DNA of 64,000 nt from Amphiduros pacificus (lineage: Eukaryota; Annelida; Polychaeta; Phyllodocida; Hesionidae), in the NCBI GenBank assembly GCA_949316495.1, contig OX439001.1:52118556-52182555 (forward strand). Reading direction: 5' to 3'. A model generated the notes under the pieces. The model saw only the letters and a list, made by a program, of their open reading frames with translations. It made no database searches and was not told the origin of the DNA. The position numbers and the translations under genes are program-made. Within the stretch, counting starts at the first letter, position 1, and each line of letters begins with the position of its first letter. Below, in pieces: positions 23,393 through 36,237 of this stretch.

Positions 23393-26300
23393 TCACAAAT
23401 GTCCTGATATGATTGTTATTGTAACCATGGTGGTTACCATGGCTACAGACCCCATCACCTTGAGCTTGTTGTTCTCAATAGTATCCCCAAGGACGTCCTC
23501 GGACTCCTCTTCTAAAAGAGAAAATGTAAAAATATTGGCCATGTTATGCAAAATATTGCTGAGAATCTGTCGGGAATCAAAATGCTAGACCAGCAGATTT
23601 GAACTCACTTTTCATTAAATTGATGACCTGGGTTTGATTCCCATGTTTATTTGCAGCATTAAGACCGTACTCTGTGAAGACGCTTTCATCAATATGGAGA
23701 ATTGTTAAGTTCACCTGCCAGATCCCAGTTTCCTGAAAACCCAAACAGTGAGTTACATGAAAAATGTTTAAACGTTTATGTAAAATGGGTACATTAACAT
23801 GTTTTGAGGAAAGCGTGTCTTCTCATGTCGGCAGTCTGGAATCTGAGTGGTGTAAATATATGGAGGTCTGGGATTTTAATAGTAGTGTCTCCCAAACAGG
23901 TGTCTTGAGGATTTCTTAGACTCCAGCCTTTATTTCATTAGGGAGATTATTCCAAAGTTAAGAGGCAATGACTAAGGAGACCCAGGCCCCTACAGTTATC
24001 ATTTTGTAGGGGGGGGAAACCACAGGGTCCAGCCTACCATAAGAGATCCCCGGCCGTGCCGAGATTGAACTCATGATACAATTTCAAATACGAGATGAGG
24101 CACGTGCCAAAGGGTTAACCCGTTGTAAATCTGGGATCGGGTGGGTTGTCATGTCAAGGACCTGCGACATGACAATTCAGTGAGACAGCACTATATCGGC
24201 TACAAGTAGGTCTCATCACGATATGGCTGAAAAATGTTGAAAGTGATGTAAAACCCCAAACAAACAAACAAACAAACAAACCTACCATTAGACTAGCGAG
24301 ATAAGAAGAGAAGATGTTAAACTCTGGATTAATGCCATTATGTAACATGAGGCAAGATGCCTGAGACATCTTTGATGAGGAAAAAAGAGTTGAGCGATCA
24401 GGATGTTGATTGTAAGAACATGTACATCACTCAAATTCTCTTTACTTAAACAGTGAGGATCTCAGAATTTGAAATGTACTAATTGCCAAGAATGTTCACC
24501 ACGCATATTGAAGAAGTTTCCCAACTTTTTTTAAAGGAAAAAGAAATTCAAAGAATATGCCATACTGGGGATGATTCTCTTCCAGAGGCATATACAAATA
24601 TTGATAGTCCACACAGTCTGACAACTAGTTCATATACTAGTGTTGTTATACCAAATGAAACTAGATCAGTGACAATCCAAATGGACATCACATGGACAAT
24701 TCAAAATAAAGGATATTCATTTAGTGAACAGTACTCCACTGCAGTTATGTAAACCCAGACTCCTGTTCCTTCATCTCTTGTACACAATACTTCTGTTCCA
24801 TTATCTACAAAATCTACTACAAATACATCCAGTACAAATAACAAAAGCCAGCCAACAATTGCTCCCCAAACTAGAAGAACATCCTCTCCAGAAAAGATAG
24901 CTACCAGTTAAATGTCAGTGTCTCAGGCCATTAGACTGAATCGTAATAAGAATAGGAAGGAGTAACCAGCTCATATTGAACTCTATAAACATTATCATAA
25001 AATATGACTATCGTAGTGTATTTGAAGCAAATATCCCGAATAGGAACAAACTGGTCCAAAAGTAGAATGCTTCTGTTATCTGTACTCAGTAGACGAAAGT
25101 TAAAAATAAACCTATGACAAAGGGTTTAAACCAAAGCATAAAATTGGTAAAATAAATACCATGGTGGAGTTGCAATATTTATCAGGAACATAATCCCACA
25201 AAGTGAAATCATTCTAAATTATACATGTGCAGGCGGATGCTGTAAATGTAACTCTTCACACTACAATAACTGTTTGTACATTATATTTACTGCCAAATAA
25301 ACCAATGAATACAGTGAATTGAACTAAATTGGAATTAATGAATTGTACCCAAACCCTGTATAATTGACGGTGACATCAATGCTTCAATATGGGGTTGTAG
25401 GGACAACACAGATGCAAAAGGACGTTAAGTTGAGGGTTTTTGTCTTATTCCCAGATACTAACTTGTGATTGTCATGATTAATTTAGGAAATAGTAATTTT
25501 GATCATAACTTCTGTAATAATGACTAACCTTTTCAGTTGTCTGCACTAAGAACTTTTCAGATTCTTGGCTCACATCTATTTCCTCACCATCTACTGATGT
25601 GAATTTGAATACGATGATTGGCTTGGGTTCTGCCTCAACTAGGCATGAAAACTCCACATTTTCCTGACCCACCTCTGCCATGGGACTAGGTTCTCTACAT
25701 TGCACATTTGGCGCAGCTGAAAAAAAGCAAAAAAAACAAACAAAAAAATACAGATCAAAGTCAGGATCAAATCAATAAAAAATATTTAAGTCCTCAATCT
25801 TTTTCAAGTATGCATCAGGGATAATCTTCCTGTAGCAGCTAATATTGTTCCAGTCACACATTAGCAAGGTTTATTGGAGAACCATTAATAATTAAAATAA
25901 AAGAAATAGTCCTGTGATGTGAACGAATAAAGCACCAATGGAGAACTGGTAACTACGAATAAGTGCATGATCTCTTCATGTTAAATTACACTGAGGTTTG
26001 TCTTGTCATGCTCAGATGTTGTACATCGAACTACAATGCTAAGTACCAGTCACTATTACCCAGTACTAACCACAATCAAGTGCGAACTACGACGAATTGA
26101 AACGAATCAACACGATTCTTAATATTTGTGTAACACATGCAGAATGTTTTTGAACAGTTCCAAACATTCGCTAGGCCTTTATAATTTGACATCAACGATT
26201 AAACTGAACATTGCACACCCTTGGTCAACTTATCTTGCCACCCCCCCCCCCCCCCCCCAAAAAAAAGGAAAAAAAAAGATCCACTCACATTCCCTGATAA

Positions 26301-28950
26301 TCCTCACCGCTATGCTCTTTTCTTCTGCTCGCGGCACCGAAGCAGCGCACTGGAACATCTGTCGGTTTTTCTCTTTTGGCACCTCAAAAAAGGTGTTGCT
26401 AATGGCTTTCACAGTGTGTGTGATCTCTTTTAGTCCGTTAATATTCGTGTTTGGGTTTTCCGTGGGTTCCACTAGAAATGTGAACAGATCGGTGATATTC
26501 TGCCCGCCATAAGTAATGGTGAATGTGGGTGGTGGGTTGCTACCCTGGGTGATGCAGGCAAGGAAGTAGCGATCCGCATCAGTGATAATTATGTCTTCCC
26601 CATCATACAACAAGATGGCATTATCCAAGTCATTGTTATAACTTCTCTGTGTATACAACTCCATCTTCCCGATTGGTACTGTGTGTATAAAGAGAATTAG
26701 CTGTTATAAGATATATATAAAACTGCAATTCTGAAGTTGTATGAAATACAATGAGTCATACGCATGAAGATGCAATTCAGAAAAGAAAGATAAAGGTTTA
26801 GTTGTAAATACCATTACAAATGTCTCTTTAAAAAAGGAATTTAACTGCCGGAAAATAAAAACCCATACAAAATTCTGAATTAAGAGCAACTCTACCGGTT
26901 GTAATTGTCCAGAAGTAAACAATGATGTATTAACAAGTGAAATCTACTTACTGATAACATGCACTGGATGCCAGGTCTCAACTGACGCACCAATCAGATC
27001 GCAGGAATAGGCACCGGAATCTTGCAGGGTTGCATCTATATTTAATATACGTTAACATTATGAATATGTCTGTCACACTGTGTAAAAGGTCGTACCAGAT
27101 AGGTTTTAAAAAATATTTCCACATTATATTTTACAAGCAATATTAGATCCTGCTGGATTGTACATATCCTTCATGCAAGATTTTACTTATCTTGACACTA
27201 ATGCTTGATGGGTTATTTATAACATAGCTTTTTTGATTACATCACATTATTTTATATCATTTCAACACAGAACTATAACAAACAAGGCAATACCTCAAAT
27301 CAGAATTGAATATAAGTTAATGGTCACAGACACAACTTACCTTCAATTGAGAGTGTGTAAACAATTTCTTCATTAAACTGGGACTCAGTTATTGTGACTC
27401 TTGACGTGAAATCTTTGTTGGATACTGCGGTTTTGTATCCGATTACGACTTGCGGGTGTTTTCCCTGTTTTTTGTACCACACTACCATTGAAGACTCGGC
27501 TGTTGTGCATTTGACAGTTATAGTCTCACCAATCAAAACTGTTCCAGATTCTATGGTGACCGTAGCACCTTTTGCCTCTGAAATGACATATGACAAACAT
27601 AGATTCATATGAAATAATTTTTGAACATACAGCACTCAAAACATGTTCGTAAAATGTTCAATATCAATACTGCTCTCATTTAGTTTTAATGAGACTTGTC
27701 AAGTGAAGAACCCCAATTTACGTGATGCATGTATGAAAAGAGAAGTGACGGATAATAAGTGGTAGATTGGTTACCGGCAGTGCTCCCTAATAACCAGAAA
27801 TATTTCTTTGGAAAAAGAAATACTATACTGGTCAAAACGATATTATCTACAAAAGCATGTAGTGGATTTGTCATAGAAAATTTTAAAATTGTATACTAAC
27901 AGTATACATGTGCTGCCCAATTGCTATCTTTGATAAATGTGTTATGATTCTGAAAGATAGAGATGTCACAGTATAACCAAACAAGGTGCTTCTTAACATC
28001 CACGGGAACATCCCATCATCCAGCAGCCTAACAACCTCAAACCTACTACACCAATCCTTACATCACCAATCCCTACATCACCAATCCTTACATCACCAAT
28101 CCTTACATCACCAATCCTTATATCACCAATCCTTACACCACCAATCCTTACATCACCAATCCTTACATCACCAATCCTTACACCACCAATCCTTACATCA
28201 CCAATCCCTACATCGTCACTCATTACATCATCACTCATTACATCACTCCTTGCATCATCACTTCAGACATTGGTACCACCATCACCAATCATATCATTAG
28301 TCCTTACATCATCACTCCTTACATCACCAATCCCTCCATCACCAATCCCTCCATCATCACTCCTTACATCACCAATCCTTACATCATCAATCCTTACATC
28401 ACCAGTCCTTACATCACCAATCCTATCATTACTCCCTACATCATCAATCCCAGCATTACTCCTTACATCATCAAGTCTAACATCAATCCTAACATCAATC
28501 CTTACATCATCACTCCTTACATTATCAATCCTTACATCATCAATTCTTCCATGATCACTCCTAACAACATTAATCTTGATTTGAATCCTAATATCAATCA
28601 CTACATCATCACTCCTTACATCATCACTCCTAACATCATCACTCCTAACATCATCACTCCTAACATCATCAATCCTAACATCATTAATCTTAGCATCATC
28701 AATCCTAACATCATCGATCCTTACATCATCAATCCTTACATCATCAATTCTTACATCATCAATCCTCACATCATCAATCCTTGCATCATCAAAACAAGAA
28801 ATGTGTGTAAAATAAAAAACAATAATAAGTCACAATTTTCAACAATATCGTAAAATGGACAACAATAACATAAAATGATTTTATTAGTCATTATTACATG
28901 TATACAAGTTTTATTTGAAATTTATCACATTCATTAATGATTATATATAC

Positions 28951-29034
<84 letters not shown>

Positions 29035-32000
29035 AACACTCAAATGACACCTATTTATTTTGTGTACCTTGGATGTAAGACTGATTATAAAACAATTTCA
29101 TATTGCCAAATGCATCCTTTAATTATTCTAATGTCATAGATACACAGCTATTAGATATGTGGTTGGGATTCAGCTGCCCAGCGTCTCAACTTAACAGTGC
29201 TTGTGTAGCAAGTTGTGCTTGACTCTTGCAAATGAAGTCTATTCATGGCCACACATTTTCTTGTCCTTGAATCTAACATCCTCTTGAGGTCCACTGTATG
29301 AATCCCGTTTGGTCTGTGTGATTTAGAGTCTTTCCTGGGGTTAGGATCTAACCTCCTCCAACCTTTGCTCTCTGTCTCATCTGGCCTCCTCCACCCTGTG
29401 CTGTCTCTCATCTGACCTCATCCTACCTGTGCTGTCTCTCTCTCATCTGGCCTCCTCCATCCTGTGCTGCCTCTCATCTGGCCTCCACCCTGTGCTGTCT
29501 CTCTCATCTGGCCTCCTCCACCCTGTGCTGTCTGTCTCATCTGGCCTCCTCCACCCTTTGCTGTCTGTCTCATCTGGCCTCCTCCACCCTGTGTTGTCTG
29601 TCTCATCTGGCCTCCTCCACCCTGTTCTGTCCTCTTCTGGCCTCCATCCTGTCCTGTCTGTCTCATCTGGCCTCCTCCACCCTGTACTGTCTCTCTCATC
29701 TGGCCCCCTCCAACCTTTGTTGTCTGTCTCATCTGGCCTCCATCCTGTCCTGCCTGTCTCATCTGGCCTCCTCCACTCTGTACTCTCTCTCTCATCTGGC
29801 CTCCACCCTGTACTGTCTCTCTCATCTGGCCCCCTCCGACCTTTGTTGTCTGTCTCATCTGGCCTCCTCCACCCTGTGTTGTCTCTCTCTCTCTGACCTC
29901 CATCCTGTGCTTTATCTCTGACCTCCTCAACCCTGTGTTGTCTCTCTCTCTCTGACCTCCCCCATCCTGTGCTTTATCTCTGACCTCCTCCACCCTATGT
30001 TGTCTCTCTCTGACCTCCTCCACTCTGTGCTGTCTGTCACATTTGGCATGTACTAATTGACATCCATCCAAGTTGGCTGAACATTTATAATGCCATTGGC
30101 ACATACCATTGCAGTGACATGACTCACTGCGGGTACCACAACATATCAGCAGAAAGTTATGGATCAGCATAAAGGCAACTAACCTTAGTTCATTGATGTA
30201 TTAAGATTATGAATTGATATTGTTCAAATATTGTAATATTTCCAATAATGGTATGGATTGCCTTCACCCAGGAACTGAAAACTACTGAATCATGACAGCT
30301 TCATTCAATATAGAAAATTCGCCTTCTGACTCTGCTCAATGGCTTTATAGAAAACTGCAGATACTCCCTAACAAACTTCTAGAACCATGCATCATTTGGG
30401 CTATGAAAAGGCAAGACATGGGATTGTCCTCGAATAACGTAGGGTGGTCAGTGGTAGCACCACAACTCTGTCTTTCCTGATGCATGGCTATCCACTGCTT
30501 GTTCAAAGAAGCTGCATATTTATTTGGTGTAAACTGATGGGATGGGCCATGTTTCACACCCTTGAAATTGTCCTTAAGGGTGGAAATTAGGAAACGATAT
30601 TTTTTGTGATGCTGCAGCGAACGGTGGTATTCTTTTCTTAAGGGCAGATATTTTGTACAGATTCGGTGTTGCATGCTGAAATAATACTTGCAAAAGAAAT
30701 TATTCAGACTGTGGTCTGAAAAAAATAAACTTAATTTAATGGCTGCCATTATACTCCCAACTTAACACCATGATGAAAGTGGTGCAGTTCTTTGAGATCT
30801 TGAAAATTAATTGTCCACAATTAATGTACATCATGTAAATCATGAACTATCTGCAACCCAAATAAGAATAGGTATGATGTCAGCCATGTATTTATAAATA
30901 GTATCACTATATATAAACTAAGGGCATGAAAACTCTTGCACCACATGTCTGCCAATCTGGTGTATCAAATGAGATTAACAATAGTCAGGTACATCCTAAG
31001 AGATTTGATCCATACAATGCCAGGATTACAAAGCAATTTTAGAAACTGCAATCCTCAACTTATGCTTCTTTGAACTTATGCTTCTTTGAACTTATGCTTC
31101 TTTGAACTTATGCTTCTTTGAACTTATGCTTCTTTGAACTTATGCTTCTTTGAACTTATGCTTCTTTGAACTTATGCTTCTTTGAACTTATGCTTCTTTT
31201 ATTTCATGAAGTTGAAATTTGTGTTCCAAGAGAAATAGGAAAAACCGGTGATTGGGTGGTGGAACACCCTGTAAATAATATTATTCTCTATGAAATTTAC
31301 AAATTTAGCACCCCCTATTGTTTAATTGCTCAAAATATTTGCAAAGAACTACAAGGCATTGTCACACTCCACTGAGCAGGATTATAGTATTCTATGGGAC
31401 ATTATTGATTTCCATCATTCCCTCTGTTGGATCACAGGCTTTTCTGATTTTTGTACAGTTGATCTCAGATTTGGGCAAAAATACTAATCAAGGTAAGGAT
31501 AGGTTAAATTTTGAAACAATGAATTCAAGGATTGGATGACACAGATCAGAAATATCCACACTTCCAGGTCATAAAACTAAAATTGGTAACTTTATACATG
31601 GAATAAAAATGATCTCGTCCAAGGTTGTGATTTAAGCTTTCATCCCTTTATTTGTATGTGAGTAAAGAGAGAATTGCCATTGCATTGATCACCCAATTTC
31701 TACACTATCTTAGCTTTTCAGATTCGCTATGCTGTAGACAGTGCAGACACGGGTAGGCCTGTTGGTTAGAGTTTTACAACCCAGGCAAATTTATGTTAAC
31801 CTTATTTGCAGATTGACAGCAGACAAATACTGCAATTCCCAATCGCCACATGCGCACATTTGGAAACAATGATGGGGCAATGAAGGCAGAGGTAGTTATG
31901 GGATCGACTATCTATGTTTAGCTTAGTAACACCATCCCTTCCAATTACAAATTGAACGCATTATGGTTAAAGTTAAATTTTAAAAATATTCATTTTTTTC

Positions 32001-32650
32001 TAAAATGACACTTGTGCCCAAACAAATTGCCATAGAATACACTCATTCGTTAAAAATGTACATGTATAAGTTTTGACAGTTAATATTTGTTAACAAGGTT
32101 CTCGATGGAACACATTCTGGTGGCTGGGGTTGAAACAATGTTAAACTTTTTATAAAAAGGTTAATTTGCTAAAGAAGCCTTTGTCATGTCATTCAAAAAG
32201 AATTACACATAGCTGCCTCTCCATCCCTTTATACTCTGAATGCCAAATATGAAAACTGGCCAAAAGAGCAAAGAGAAAAAATCAACTGTAGCGGTCACGC
32301 TGACCGTTTAGACAGCTACATCCATCTTCATGAGTCAATAAATGACCAAATATTTCTGGAACTGTGTCGATATCATATATTTGTTACGCCTCATTGATGT
32401 GATAATATTAAAACACCCCTAGATGTGATTTTGATAATAAAATCTCACTTTTATGTGATTTGATAATAAAATCTCACTTTTATGTGATTTGATAATAAAA
32501 CCTCACTTTTATGTGATTTGATAATAAAATCTCACTTTTATGTGATTTGATAATAAAATCTCACTTTTATGTGATTTTGATAATAAAATCTCACTTACCA
32601 GTTACAGCCATCGTCAATATTAACATGCCTCCCAATAAACACCTCATCAT
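23393..32650 (-). CDS. IgA: secreted/GPI-anchored protein with three Ig domains, 397 residues
   Basis: Seven coding exons on the minus strand: 32599-32650, 27341-27577, 26952-27035, 26289-26678, 25529-25716, 23609-23732 and 23393-23511 (TGA). The start ATG gives the signal peptide MMRCLLGGMLILTMAVTG. Domain 1 (about 18-124) is V-like: VKC, VVWYKKQ, DSGAYSC. Domain 2 (125-254) is C2-like with Cys in FLACITQGSNPP and FQCAAS but no core Trp. Domain 3 (255-358) has VQC, FSCLVEAEPKP and EYGLNAANKHG, where Leu stands at the usual second Cys. The tail (359-397) ends in a hydrophobic run (GSVAMVTTMVTITIISG) fitting a GPI signal. Intron 1 (5 kb) is full of minisatellites; intron 5 holds a LINE relic. 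Overall plan recalls nectin/Kirre-type surface proteins; role in recognition or adhesion is inferred. Confidence 0.85.
24010..24285 (+). mobile_element. tRNA-derived SINE, copy 1
   Basis: It shares GATCCCCGGCCGTGCCGAGATT, the AAAGGGTTAACCCGTT block, CATGTCAAGGACCTGCGACATGAC and the 3' end GATATGGCTGAAAAATGTTG...TAAAACCCC with the copies at 33590 and 47870. It ends in an (AAAC)n tail. It lies in IgA intron 5/6 territory, antisense to the gene. Confidence 0.7.
24450..25460 (+). pseudogene. Decayed Jockey/CR1-like LINE, 5' fragment
   Basis: The left part resembles the end of a LINE ORF1: a CTNCQEC-type knuckle remnant, then FLKEKEIQRI...LPEA (24540-24590), then a Ser/Thr-rich stretch. The right part (25150-25455) resembles the AP endonuclease: GGVAIFIRN, QADAVNVTLHTTITVC, and the catalytic-type GDINA..WGCRDNTDAKG. 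Several frame breaks make it a pseudogene. No RT is present. It lies antisense in an IgA intron. Confidence 0.7.
26238..26275 (+). repeat. Poly-C (19)/poly-A tract beside an IgA splice donor
   Basis: On the minus (gene) strand this is a T-rich run followed by 19-20 G's, starting about 10 bases after the donor of the IgA C2 exon (26289). Confidence 0.85.
28045..28795 (+). repeat. 15-bp minisatellite (TTACATCACCAATCC)
   Basis: About 48 units; the first third is regular and the rest drifts (CATCACTCCTTA, CATCAATCCTAA). It lies in IgA intron 1. Its long ORFs on both strands are repeat artefacts. Confidence 0.95.
28953..29032. repeat. (AT)n microsatellite
   Basis: About 38 dinucleotide units in IgA intron 1. 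Confidence 0.95.
29340..30035 (+). repeat. 33-bp minisatellite (TCTCATCTGGCCTCCTCC...)
   Basis: About 21 units of 33 bp with some short forms (24 and 30 bp), strand-asymmetric: pyrimidine-rich on the plus strand. Because most units are multiples of three, the frames stay open (250 codons on the minus strand), without protein-like content. It lies in IgA intron 1. Confidence 0.95.
30345..30749 (-). other. Unassigned 134-codon ORF in IgA intron 1
   Basis: An ORF of mixed, non-repetitive composition on the same strand as IgA (KYLPLRKEYHRSLQHHKKY near its middle). I do not recognise it; it has no signal peptide or Ig features. It could be chance or a transposon relic. Confidence 0.2.
31050..31200 (+). 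repeat. 16-bp tandem repeat (GAACTTATGCTTCTTT)
   Basis: About nine perfect or near-perfect copies, so young. It lies in IgA intron 1. Confidence 0.95.
32405..32597 (+). repeat. 29-bp tandem repeat abutting the first IgA splice donor
   Basis: About six units containing GATAATAAAATCTCACTT, of which the last merges with the donor of the signal-peptide exon. On the gene strand each unit carries AAGTGAGATTTTATTATC, the same as the intron start of the real donor (GTAAGTGAGATTTTATTATC). Confidence 0.9.
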
Positions 32651-33584
32651 TCCACTTAATTTTTCCAGCGGTAGAGATCAACGCCGAAGAAAACTTTATT
32701 TCTGAATAATAATACTGGCCACAGCATATTTCCTTGTTTGCCGTGGACTGGCGAGTCACTCACACATATGGATGTGGGCCACGCAAACATGCTCAGGTTG
32801 GTCTCGTGGCCAATATACTCGAAGTGTTTGTTCCTTGATATATTTTAAGATAAACTTGCTTTATTGCTATCCCCCAGTTTATTGTAATTCCTAATGATGG
32901 AACTTTCCACTCCATGTCTACGCCACCCACTTTTTCACACAATATGTAAAAATTCTTGAAAAGAAATATATTAAGATTAAAACGTTAATATTAAAATGTA
33001 TTTTTTTAATAAAAAATAATGCTTTTGATAGTATTTGTTACAAGGATGTTGTATTTAAATTCATATTAAAAGCTATAAAAACATTGTCTGGTATCAGCAC
33101 TATACAAGTTTTATTATTATTTTCTTAAATTATTATTAAATTGAGAGTTGTGGGAATTAAACTCCATGACATGTTTAATAATTATCTAGCTGAGAGACAG
33201 CAACAGGTTTAAGGATCAGACACCTTGGAACGGGATATATATTTTCTGACATTACATTTGTCGTTCGTTGCAATATAAATTCTATACACATAATAGAACA
33301 GCATATATCACTATTGACAACTCACAAGAAGCAGCAAATGTACTATATTCTGATTGATCTTCAAAATAATTGGGAACAAGATGGAGTCAACGTTGTTTTT
33401 TAAAGATAGGTGTAAAAGCCAATCCATTCTTTTTTTGTTAAAAAATGCTGTTACATCTATCGTTTCCTACCATAATCATTAAGGCCTTATTCTTTTAAAT
33501 TACCCTAACAAAGATCTCCCTTTTTTCTTCACTCCTATGAGCTGATGGTCATGTCTGAAGGGGTAATCCATTATATTGTCTTTG

Positions 33585-33720
33585 TATGTCCGTGACGATG
33601 TAGATTGGCATGTCAGGGACCTACGACATGACTATTCAGCGAGGAAGCAATATATCTACTACAAGTAGGTCTTGTCCCGATATGAGTAAAATAATGTTGA
33701 AGGTGGCGTTAAACCACATA
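33585..33720 (+). mobile_element. SINE copy 2 (3' part)
   Basis: It matches copy 1 from GGCATGTCAGGGACCTACGACA to TGTTGAAGGTGGCGTTAAACC. It is truncated at its 5' end. Confidence 0.65.
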
Positions 33721-34351
33721 TATACACATACACACTCACACTGTTAATGTTTATTTGGTATTATCTTTTGATATACAAAAAGGCATATTACATGTGCACT
33801 TTATACTTGAGTGTATTTTATGTGTGTACTGCAGTTTATACATCATTCCATTCCTGAAATAGATGAGGGACGAATTGTGAGGCTATATATTGGACAATTG
33901 AGACATTTTTTATGTAACTTTTCTGACAGAAAACCTCATGTTTGAAAATGAAGCAAAGTTTGTATTTCAATTTTCTTAATTTTTATTTGTCAAGTAATAT
34001 TGTAAAGTTAGTATTTTTTGGCAGAAAATCATTTATGGTCGCTGGAAATTGAAGCCAAGGTGTGAAAGCACTACAACCATGGTGGCTGAATGTTTGTTAA
34101 AAATTTCCTCAAAATATTCTTGGCCTGACACGAAATGAAAATAGAACAACTTTCATGACATCTGACATGTCCACAGCAGCAAAATATTTCATTATAAAGG
34201 TTTTGATTATAGGACTTGAGTTAATCATTTCTTTCTGGTAGTGAGGATTGGATGGAATGAAATCAGTGTAGTTAGTTAATCAATCTCCAAATTTCCTCAT
34301 CAACTCTCAAACATAGTAGTGCCCACATGTGACGATTGAGTGATGAGACCT

Positions 34352-34365
34352 GTGGCGCCACCTGG
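34352..34365 (-). promoter_or_regulatory. CTCF-like motif upstream of IgA
   Basis: On the minus strand GTACCAGGTGGCGC matches about 12 of 14 core positions. It lies 1.7 kb upstream of the IgA start codon. Confidence 0.25.
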
Positions 34366-35105
34366 TACAGGCATGGACAGAACAATGACGGTCTTCTGAA
34401 GTTTTCAGTGTTACTATAATAGAAATTATTGAATGCTTTTCTCACTTTTGAACCTTGCGATGTCTAGTCCTACAAGTGTCAAATTTAAAATAAACTATAC
34501 ATATATATACTCGTCTATCTGATGGCTTGCACTGCGAGTGGAGCCTTGATTACTGCATATTTATTACTTTTGTTGGATTCTACATATTTCATATGAAATT
34601 AGTGGGTAAGACGGTAGAGGATCGACTACTTGTAAAGTAGATCTACCTATGAATATCATGAATCGGCGAGCCATTTCAATGAACAACACAAAGTTTAAGA
34701 GCTTTTTCAAACTGTCTCTTTTATTTATTTGTTTTCATCAATTATGACTTTCTAGAAAGCCATACCTATATATATTTGGTGTGTAGGTGGTGGAGACCAA
34801 TTGTCCCATCAGTATAATCACATATGATGCATCCATATTTTTTAACAACCAAAAGAACAAACTAGATATTTACAAAATTGTGAAATGTTTTTTTGTGGGT
34901 ATGAAATTATTTAGTTTCTCCAAACTGAAAAATATCCATTTTCATACATTCTAATATTTGATATAAATATTCATAGTTTAGCTCGGATGTTTCATGACAG
35001 TATTTTTATTTCATTTAGATTGTAAAAGATATTTATTTTATTATTCCTTAACGTCATATGTTTGATCAAACAAGAGAACAACACAAACATGATATCATAA
35101 ACGCA

Positions 35106-35930
35106 ATATCGCGCTATCAGGCATGAGGTATTGGCAATATACCACTATCAGGCGTGAGGTATCGGCAATATCCCACAATCAGGTATGAGGTATTGGCAAT
35201 ATCCCACTATCAGGCAGGAGGTATCAGCAATACCCCACTATCAGGCAGGAGGTAGGGGCAATATCCCACTATCAGGCATGAGGTATCGGCAATACCCCAC
35301 TATCAGGCAGGAGGTATCGGCAATATCCCACTATCAGGCAGGAGGTATTGGCAATACCCCACTGTCAGGCATGAGGTATCGGCAATACCCCACTATCAGG
35401 CAGGATGTATCGGCAATATCCCACTATCAGGCATGAGGTATCGGCAATACCCCACTATCAGGCAGGAGGTATCGGCAATATCCCACTATCAGGCAGGAGG
35501 TATTGGCAATACCCACTGTCAGGCATGAGGTATCGGCAATATCCCACTATCAGGCAGGATGTATCGGCAATATCCCACTATCAGGCATGAGGTATCGGCA
35601 ATACCCCACTATCAGGCAGGAGGTATCGGCAATATCCCACTATCAGGCAGGATGTATCGGCAATATCCCACTATCAGGCAGGAGGTATTGGCAATACCCC
35701 ACTGTCAGGCATGAGGTATCGGCAATATCCCACTATCAGGCAGGATGTATCGGCAATATCCCACTATCAGGCATGAGGTATCGGCAATACCCCACTGTCA
35801 AGCATGAGGTATCGGCAATATCCTGCTTTCAGGCATGAGGTATCGGCAATATCCCACTATCAGGCAGGAGGTAGCGGCAATATCCCACTATCAGGCAAGA
35901 TGTATCGGCAATATCACGCTATCAGTGCGA
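35106..35930 (+). repeat. 31-bp minisatellite (GGTATCGGCAATACCCCACT...)
   Basis: About 26 units with few variants (CATGAGG/CAGGAGG/CAGGATG; TATCCC/TACCCC). The variants are arranged in larger blocks, which suggests recent block duplication. It lies 0.3 kb beyond the IgB stop codon. Confidence 0.95.
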
Positions 35931-36237
35931 GATGTTTTCAGTCTCTCACGTCATCACCGTAATATTGCACAATCTATGTATTGAATCCCTTTATATTGGA
36001 GTTCTTCAGTGATTAATATCATTAATATCTTAATATAATTTATGAAAGAAATCACAGTTCTCTCGGAATTTAATCATTTTTGTCTAATTATTTAAATGTG
36101 CCTATAATTGTTGCTAAACCCTCATTACATTTGTAGTATAAGATACTTGAACACAAAGTATCATTTAACACAAGCCATTAATCTCACAGTCAAACACGTT
36201 TTATGTACATTTACAAGTCATGTATATACATGTGTTC

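Larger units (their letters stand above)
32651..36237. other. Intergenic spacer between IgA (5' end) and IgB (3' end)
   Basis: It holds the upstream region of IgA, SINE copy 2, a CTCF-like motif at 34352 and the 31-bp array. I see no gene. Confidence 0.6.

Noticed and set aside
28045-28795. CRISPR-like array of short repeats
   Set aside because: The units are contiguous with no unique spacers, and the genome is animal: an ordinary minisatellite.
27986-28853. ORFs of up to 168 codons on both strands
   Set aside because: Product of the 15-bp array (TTACATCACCAATCC).
29418-30170. 250-codon minus-strand ORF and long plus-strand frames
   Set aside because: Product of the 33-bp array; open in several frames, with low-complexity content.
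35185-35838. ORFs of Tyr/Gln/Pro-rich repeats
   Set aside because: 31-bp minisatellite; frames rotate with each unit and no start or splice context supports a gene.
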